11,041 nucleotides of DNA from JBCDIQ01 sp039024295. GTDB taxonomy: Bacteria > Bacteroidota > Bacteroidia > J057. Location: positions 1-11,041 of the forward strand of contig JBCDIQ010000186.1 in NCBI GenBank assembly GCA_039024295.1, written 5' to 3'. The translations under genes were made by a program, and so were the position numbers. Below, in pieces: positions 7,101 to 11,041 of the stretch (position 1 is its first letter; every line of letters begins with the position of its first letter). Under the pieces are notes generated by a model that saw only the letters and a program-made list of their open reading frames with translations, was not told where the DNA came from and did no database searches.

Positions 7101-9830
7101 TTGGTAATGGTTACCCAAACCGGCTGTACGGATACCGCCTTGGTTGAGGATTACATTACCCTGTTGGGGCCAGTAGGGACTTACAGCCTGGCTAATTCAA
7201 GTGGCTGTCCTACCTTGGATGTTGAATTGCAGTCGTACTCCCATAATTCTATTTTATTTGAGTGGGACACAGATGATGGCACCATCCTTATCGGGGATAC
7301 AGTGCAGCACACCTATATCCAAAGCGGGGTATACTATCCACAGATCACGCTGGAAGACACAAATGGATGCCGGGTTCAATTTCCTGCAAGAGATAGTGTT
7401 GTGGTACACCACATGCCGGTGGCAGGTTTTACGGCAGATAGCTTGTTGGTGTGTGCCCGTACAAATATGACCTTTAGGGATACCAGCCAATCTGTCGACC
7501 CATTGGCCCAGTGGATATGGGATTTTGGGGATGGGGGCATTTCAACTCAGCAAAACCCGACCTACAGTTACCAGGTAGCAGGAAATTATGACCTAAAACT
7601 AAAAGTCGCCACGGTTTTTGGGTGTGAAGACTCGATTGAGGTATCTACCTTCGTTCGAGTGCGCAATGCGCCCATCGCAAAGATGCGTATTTCAGACAGC
7701 GTGGGCTGCACACCGGTGAATATTTTATTCGAAGACATTTCTCCCTCAGGGGGATTAGGAAACACCGGGCGAACCTGGGACTGGGATTTCAACGGCCTTA
7801 CAAGTTCCCTTCAGACGGATACTTTCACCTATGCAGTTCCCGATACCTACACGGTGATCCTGACGTTGGCGGGGACTAATGGGTGCCCAGGCAGAGACAC
7901 CTCCACCATTGTGGTACACCCACTGCCAGAACCTGACTTTGTGGCAGCAGACAGTTCCGGCTGTGCACCTAAGTCCGTAGTTTTTGCAAACAGGACCCCT
8001 TCTGGGATGAACTGGGGCTGGGACTTTGGGGATGGAACACAGGATACTTCTCGTTTCCCGATTCATGCCTATACCCGAGACGGCATCTACTCGGTAAGCT
8101 TGACAGTTCAGGACAGCAATGGATGTATCAATAGGTTTACCCGTACAGATTATATTCGATTGCTGCGCCCAGTTGCAGACTTTGTTGCCTCAGATACAAC
8201 TGCTTGCCCAGGAACACCTATCCGTTTTACCGATCAGACTGCTTCTGATGATTCATTGGTTACTTGGAGCTGGAATTTTGGCAATGGAAACACAGACTCT
8301 GTTAGACATCCTGTCGCTCTATTTGATATAATTGGAGATTATGATGTCCAGCTTATTGTCACAGATGTTTACGGCTGTAAGGACACGGCATTTAAACCAG
8401 CTTATATAGTCATTCCACCGCTTGATGAATCAAAAGTACCTGAAATTAGCCTGGCTTCTGTAGTTTCAGATCAATCAATCGAGGTGAAATTTACCCCTTA
8501 CCCAAACCTGGATGGAGACTTCAGCAGATACGTCCTGTACCGTAGTTTAAATGGGAGCCGTTTTGAAGCAATCGATACCTCTATGGATGCGACAACCTTC
8601 CTGTTTTTGGATGAGGGAATTGATGCCCGAAGGGATACCTTCTGTTATAAATTACAATTTGTAAACCTGTGTGAGCGAAGCTCTAAATTAGCAAGAGCCC
8701 AAGTCCACTGTCCCGTACAGTTGACCGCCACACCGGTGGAGCCAGGCGTATCTCTTGACGTTGACCTTAATTGGACACCCTATTTGGGATTTGATACGAT
8801 AGACCGGTATGAGGTGTACCGGGTGAATGATTACGCCATCGGAAGTGGAGAATTGATCGCTAGCTTGCCGCCGGATGTACATACCTACCGGGACACAGAC
8901 ATGGAATGTGAAAACTCCATTTCATATCGGGTAATTACCCGGACTGGATCGGTTGACCTTGTGAGCGGAAGTGACACCAGTTATGCATACACGATCAACC
9001 CTCTTCCTGAGATGCCCCTGCATATGGTACGGGCAACCGTAGAAAATAACCTTGAAGTCTTAGTGGAATGGGAGATTCCCAACGATCCAGGGTTGCGGGA
9101 ATTTGCTGTTGAAAAAGACAACGGGGATGGATTCAGAGAGGTGTTGCGTGAATCCGTTCTTTCGCCTAACCGTAAGTACCAGGATATTCAGGTAGAGGTG
9201 GATCGCCAATCCTATATCTACCGTGTAATGGGAATAGACAGTTGTGGAGTATTCACTCCTCTAGGCAATCCTGGAAACAGCATTCACCTTACTGCACGGT
9301 ACCTGGACAACCAGATCGTCCTGAACTGGACTCCTTATGAAGGCTGGGAGGAAGGTGTTGACAAATACATTGTACAGCTCTATCGAGAATCCTCGAACAG
9401 CTTTGTTGACCTGGCCGAATTGGCAGGAGAGCGGAATATTTTTGTGGACAACATTTCTGAAACTGGGCAGGAATCCAATTGCTATCGTATCCTCGCAGTG
9501 GAAAAAGGAGGGAATGAAACTTCCAGCTTATCGAACGAGGCCTGTGTAGGTATTAAAGCCCTGATTTTTGCTCCAACTGCATTTACGCCAAACGGAGATG
9601 GCGCAAATGAGGAGTTTCTGGTCCAAGTAACCAATGTGAGCAGCTACCAGATTCAGATCTTCAACAGATGGGGACGCCTGGTTTTCAGCGCAGACCAGCC
9701 AGATCAGCCTTGGAATGGTACCATGAACGGGAAAGCTGTGCCTGAAGGAAATTACGTTTACGTCATTCAGGCTACCACCAATGGAGGTACTGCATTCTAC
9801 CGACAGGGGAATATTACCCTCATCCGATAG
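4107..9830 (+). CDS. giant secreted PKD/FN3-like surface protein with type-B T9SS sorting domain
   Basis: Predicted cell-surface or secreted adhesin of 1907 residues. Residues 1-26 are a signal peptide (hydrophobic core 10-21, likely cleavage G-K-A|Q). About 29-1437 holds 17 PKD modules. About 1440-1817 holds some four FN3-like beta-sandwich modules, with strand motifs such as LNWTPY, YVLYRS and YRVM. About 1820-1907 is the CHU_C/gliding-motility-type C-terminal domain (FTPNGDG, FNRWGRLVF, PWNGTMNGK, VPEGNYVYVI), a T9SS sorting signal of the B type. The protein should cross the inner membrane by Sec and the outer membrane by T9SS. The ATG at 4107 is chosen because it starts the signal peptide; the frame extends upstream only to a TTG at 4041. 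No enzymatic domain is visible, so binding or matrix function is inferred. No PorP/SprF gene, often next to type-B substrates, is linked here. The gene ends at a strong terminator. Confidence 0.92.
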   Translation: MNHKLFCQYLFLLSICFAILISKGKAQGTDFVADSTIGCAPFTVDFEAQARGAVSYHWDFGNGDTSNQTDPSVTYILPGSYTVTLEVNYQDGLREKIVKVAYIKANGAPIPIFFANRELLCAGEEVQFTDRSRTNAGVQLRRWDFGNGAFDTTVRNPVHIYPDSGFYSVRLAITDTNGCSNVAVRNQYIKVKPKPDASFTVENGADCSGPLTVKFFSKDSLAPIHFWDFGNGNTSTQPNPTHTYVNIANYTVTHIAADTFGGCADTFTLANAVTIGTTGRAVIQFAPQKLCLGDQVQFSSPVGSAGVYSWDFGDGSPNSSDPRPNHLYVNSGTYTVKVEIQRPSGCLLKSSALVKIGGTAKAKFASNQRFACDPPMTVRFADRSSSGAVSWLWDFGDGNISTQQNPTHIYTQRGDFDVSLTVMSVDSCFSTDVSPGFIQIDSSSIDIFADVREGCAPLQVKFSPLTDNIGQIASYLWDFGDGNVSTRSRATHVYRNPGVYTVRLTVTTSDGCVRTVEKTDFIQAGVQGPVSFVADTTLGCANYQFQFTNSTSINGDCFWQFGDGQTDTLCNPLHTYIDTGFHDVTLTVTDRGCVNTLTKPAYIYIHPAIARFSVDEIIGCRLPFTVNATDRSVGPDTWTWDFGDGSPLVNAQNPSHTYTQEGRFVITLNITNSLYGCSHQMQQPIEVLTVDADFTEDSIAGCKPLFVNFQETSYQGVFWEWNFGDSTTATGNTASHTYGNIGYYDVQLIATNRLGCKDTLVKDSLVHVRGPLADFMAVPDKGCAPQQVAFTDQSSITSSIVTYSWDFGDGGTDSVANPLHTYLQAGRYDVLLAVTDSEGCSDTLMRTEAIDITLPVANFRVKDTLTCANNPISFTDQSTGVGLSYLWDFGDGNTSALPNPNHTYAQDGRYTISLTVTDRNGCDSTLVKPAHIRITEPYVSFTADSTFGVCPPLVVSFQPDSVGPHPVASWKWDFGDGSQSRLQTPIHTYVLPDTYTVSLVMVTQTGCTDTALVEDYITLLGPVGTYSLANSSGCPTLDVELQSYSHNSILFEWDTDDGTILIGDTVQHTYIQSGVYYPQITLEDTNGCRVQFPARDSVVVHHMPVAGFTADSLLVCARTNMTFRDTSQSVDPLAQWIWDFGDGGISTQQNPTYSYQVAGNYDLKLKVATVFGCEDSIEVSTFVRVRNAPIAKMRISDSVGCTPVNILFEDISPSGGLGNTGRTWDWDFNGLTSSLQTDTFTYAVPDTYTVILTLAGTNGCPGRDTSTIVVHPLPEPDFVAADSSGCAPKSVVFANRTPSGMNWGWDFGDGTQDTSRFPIHAYTRDGIYSVSLTVQDSNGCINRFTRTDYIRLLRPVADFVASDTTACPGTPIRFTDQTASDDSLVTWSWNFGNGNTDSVRHPVALFDIIGDYDVQLIVTDVYGCKDTAFKPAYIVIPPLDESKVPEISLASVVSDQSIEVKFTPYPNLDGDFSRYVLYRSLNGSRFEAIDTSMDATTFLFLDEGIDARRDTFCYKLQFVNLCERSSKLARAQVHCPVQLTATPVEPGVSLDVDLNWTPYLGFDTIDRYEVYRVNDYAIGSGELIASLPPDVHTYRDTDMECENSISYRVITRTGSVDLVSGSDTSYAYTINPLPEMPLHMVRATVENNLEVLVEWEIPNDPGLREFAVEKDNGDGFREVLRESVLSPNRKYQDIQVEVDRQSYIYRVMGIDSCGVFTPLGNPGNSIHLTARYLDNQIVLNWTPYEGWEEGVDKYIVQLYRESSNSFVDLAELAGERNIFVDNISETGQESNCYRILAVEKGGNETSSLSNEACVGIKALIFAPTAFTPNGDGANEEFLVQVTNVSSYQIQIFNRWGRLVFSADQPDQPWNGTMNGKAVPEGNYVYVIQATTNGGTAFYRQGNITLIR
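4191..8420 (+). repeat. array of 17 PKD modules, period ~250 nt (~83 residues)
   Basis: The W of the W-D-F-G-(D/N)-G motif falls at 4278, 4533, 4785, 5034, 5283, 5535, 5781, 6024, 6267, 6519, 6765, 7020, 7263, 7518, 7782, 8019 and 8271, a spacing of 237-264 nt. Each module has a cysteine near its start (often G-C-x-P). All but the first also have one near the end (usually G-C), suggesting an intradomain disulphide. The motif is degenerate in modules 9 (WNFGDS), 13 (WDTDDG) and 15 (WDFNG). Module 7 reads WQFGDG and has two additional cysteines flanking the motif. HTY/HIY before the last strands is conserved in most modules. Confidence 0.92.
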
Positions 9831-9922
9831 GAGTTAATTGACATTCTTTTGTATATTTGGATTTATTATCTACTCACACAAGAAACAGTGTGATTCCAAA
9901 GGCGTAGATATGAAAAGCCTGA
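9831..9922. other. short intergenic leader to the terminator, with a small hairpin
   Basis: No coding frame was seen. It contains TATATTTG (9852-9859), an exact match to the -7 consensus but without a -33 partner at the right distance. It also contains an inverted repeat TCACAC (9874-9879)/GTGTGA (9888-9893) with an 8-nt loop. Most simply it is the 3' untranslated region of the giant gene; see the corresponding finding for another reading. Confidence 0.5.
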
Positions 9923-9955
9923 AAGGCCGGGGTCTAATCCCGGCCTTCTTTTTTT
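9923..9955 (+). terminator. strong intrinsic terminator of the giant PKD gene
   Basis: A perfect 9-bp GC-rich stem (AAGGCCGGG 9923-9931, CCCGGCCTT 9939-9947) with a 7-nt loop is followed by C and seven Ts (9949-9955). It sits 92 nt past the giant gene. The last two Ts overlap the stop codon of the convergent lipoprotein gene (9954-9956). On the minus strand the hairpin lies 6 nt past that stop but lacks a good T-run, so it would act only weakly in that direction. Confidence 0.88.
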
Positions 9956-10718
9956 ACCACAATACACCTAATCCTCCAAAAAGTAAATAGGGTCTGTATC
10001 CATAGTCCTCTGCTGGAAATTGGGGAAAGTTTGGGGCAAATTGCCCTTTTACCTGTAAGGTTAGATCCTCCAAGAATGAAAAGGATAGTTTCATAAATAA
10101 TGCTGGCTCATATTTCCACCTGGGAGCCGGTATCGGATCATCTTCTAGAATACCCTCATCTCGTACATCATACCGTGAAAATTCAAACCAGCCTGCCCTA
10201 ACGGCAAATCCACCGGTAAAAGTTGTCCCTGTTCTTGATGGGCTAGTGGCTCCCTGAAAAATAAGTAGCCCATATGGCCTGTCAAAACGGGTATCAATGT
10301 CAAATTGATCAACGTCAGGAGGACCGATGATGTCGTTGTCTAAATCAGACCTCCCGAAGGCATACCCACCAATGAGGGTTACCCTTGCATGACCCTCTGG
10401 AGATTCGATATATCCCCCAATCCCTACATCAGCCATTAGTTGTTGCCTTTCAACAAGGGTCTCTGTAGTTTCATTTAAAACGGTTACGGTAGTCGATGTT
10501 GCGTTATATACATACCCTCCACTTAGGGTAACCACCAGATGATCTACCGGGGAGGTAGCAGCTGACAGAGATAGAAGATTACTACCTGTCGTAAGACTCG
10601 CTTCCATTTCTCTTTTTTTGACACTAGGTGTTTGAATCTCATTGGGAAAATAGACGTTTGCACATCCGCTTAAAAGAACAGGAATCAGCAAAAAAGAAAG
10701 GGATCTAACGATTTTCAT
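9954..10718 (-). CDS. outer-membrane-associated lipoprotein with barrel-like strands, unknown function
   Basis: A 254-residue predicted lipoprotein. Residues 1-18 are a signal peptide, with lipobox L-S-G-C and lipidated Cys19. The segment after it (CANVYFPNEIQTP, then E-A-S-L-x-T-G) resembles the start of a common Bacteroidota lipoprotein family of unknown role, in which a C-x-P/N-V-Y-x-P-N motif precedes alternating amphipathic strands; this likeness is from memory. Strands such as HLVVTLSGGYVYN, ARVTLIGGYAFG and LTLQVKGQF continue to the C-terminal Trp. An aromatic last residue is typical of outer-membrane barrels. The ATG at 10718 is preferred over one 7 codons upstream because it starts the signal peptide cleanly and the other lies at the predicted transcription start. 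The gene converges on the giant gene and shares its terminator region. No function can be assigned. Confidence 0.82.
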   Translation of the reverse strand: MKIVRSLSFLLIPVLLSGCANVYFPNEIQTPSVKKREMEASLTTGSNLLSLSAATSPVDHLVVTLSGGYVYNATSTTVTVLNETTETLVERQQLMADVGIGGYIESPEGHARVTLIGGYAFGRSDLDNDIIGPPDVDQFDIDTRFDRPYGLLIFQGATSPSRTGTTFTGGFAVRAGWFEFSRYDVRDEGILEDDPIPAPRWKYEPALFMKLSFSFLEDLTLQVKGQFAPNFPQFPAEDYGYRPYLLFGGLGVLW

Positions 10719-10743
10719 GGTAGGTGGAACTAATAGCATATAG

Positions 10744-10774
10744 TAAGGGTAAAAGGGCTTATTAAGCTATCAAA
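10744..10774 (-). promoter_or_regulatory. candidate promoter of the minus-strand lipoprotein
   Basis: On the minus strand TTTG (10774-10771) is followed after 19 nt by TACCCTTA (10751-10744), a partial match to TAnnTTTG at the canonical spacing. Transcription would start near 10738, about 20 nt before the ATG at 10718. That supports the shorter start of the lipoprotein gene. Confidence 0.35.
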
Positions 10775-10830
10775 GTTCGGCCTCACATACAATGAGAGGA
10801 TCGGGGGCCTCCCGGAGATTGGTAGGCAAT

Positions 10831-10869
10831 AAAAAATGACCTTCCAGGAGGTTTTTAGGAACGAAAGGT
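10831..10869 (-). terminator. probable terminator of the right-edge barrel gene
   Basis: On the minus strand ACCTTTC (10869-10863) pairs with GGAAGGT (10845-10839) through one G-U wobble, with a 17-nt loop. It is followed by CA and six Ts (10836-10831). It begins 11 nt past the stop codon of the partial gene at the right edge. The long loop lowers confidence. Confidence 0.5.
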
Positions 10870-10880
10870 AAATGGGAACC

Positions 10881-11041
10881 TTATTTCTCTGGCCTCCTCA
10901 TTTGCCATTTGAGGCCTGCACCCATAAAAAACATGATCCTCTGAAAATCATATTCTTCGATATGAAATTCAGAAGTACTAAGCCCTCCTTGCCCTTTAAC
11001 CACTGCTGTTAGTTGAGGGGTTATTGGAATCGTAAAGGCCA
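10881..11041 (-). CDS. C-terminal end of an outer-membrane beta-barrel protein (partial)
   Basis: The last 52 codons of a minus-strand gene that starts beyond the right edge; the TAA is at 10883-10881. The peptide alternates hydrophobic and polar residues in strand-length blocks (AFTIPITPQLTAVVKG; GLSTSEFHI; FFMGAGLKWQM) and ends in RRPEK. The penultimate-strand 'MGAGLKW' pattern is typical of the closing strands of small Bacteroidota outer-membrane barrels. The gene has the same direction as the lipoprotein downstream, but a terminator and a separate candidate promoter lie in the 162-nt gap, so the two are probably separate transcripts. Too little remains to name the family. Confidence 0.6.
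   Translation of the reverse strand, partial: AFTIPITPQLTAVVKGQGGLSTSEFHIEEYDFQRIMFFMGAGLKWQMRRPEK

Noticed and set aside
4278..8290. Regular recurrence of an identical ~17-nt word at ~250-nt intervals resembling a CRISPR or other DNA repeat array
   Set aside because: The word encodes the W-D-F-G-D-G motif in one open frame and the spacers encode homologous PKD residues, so it is a protein repeat.
10802..10814. CGGG/CCCG hairpin in the gap between the two right-hand minus-strand genes
   Set aside because: Only four base pairs with no T-run on either strand; the structure at 10831-10869 is the better terminator.

Overview
The window looks like Bacteroidota chromosome, most likely from the Saprospiria/Cytophagia side of the phylum, although the genus cannot be told from the sequence. 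Four things support this. There is a giant PKD-repeat surface protein ending in the CHU_C/'gliding motility-associated' C-terminal domain, a type IX secretion (T9SS) signal. There is an ECF sigma factor coupled to a protein that appears to cross both membranes. There are lipoproteins and outer-membrane barrels typical of the phylum. Recognisable Shine-Dalgarno sites are scarce, and the usable promoter-like matches are of the Bacteroidota -33 TTTG / -7 TAnnTTTG type.

Layout. Positions 1-91 may hold the last 29 codons of a + strand gene entering from the left; this is weakly supported. Positions 92-566 are AT-rich and gene-free apart from hairpins, one of which (413-440) is a good intrinsic terminator for the minus-strand operon to its right. 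That operon is an ECF sigma factor (2257-2820) followed, with an 11-nt overlap, by a 566-residue protein (567-2267). The latter has a cytoplasmic N-terminus of four tandem ~31-residue repeats, one inner-membrane helix, a ~200-residue low-complexity periplasmic linker and a C-terminal outer-membrane beta-barrel. This is the layout of the dual membrane-spanning anti-sigma (Dma) proteins described in Bacteroides. Divergent from it is a TPR lipoprotein (3045-3923) with its own terminator (3948-3985).

Next is the 1907-residue secreted protein (4107-9830): signal peptide, 17 PKD modules of ~83 residues, about four FN3-like modules and a type-B T9SS sorting domain. It ends at a strong terminator (9923-9955). 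That terminator's T-run overlaps the stop codon of a convergent minus-strand lipoprotein gene (9954-10718). Behind this lipoprotein is the 3' end of another minus-strand outer-membrane barrel gene, cut by the right edge (10881-11041).

Inferred working model: the sigma factor and its trans-envelope inhibitor form a cell-surface sensing switch. The divergent TPR lipoprotein and the surface adhesin are possible but unproven targets or partners. The most notable observations are the four-fold repetition of the presumed sigma-inhibiting motif, the cysteine pattern of the PKD array, and a short stretch of PKD-coding DNA that recurs in the leader of the same giant gene.
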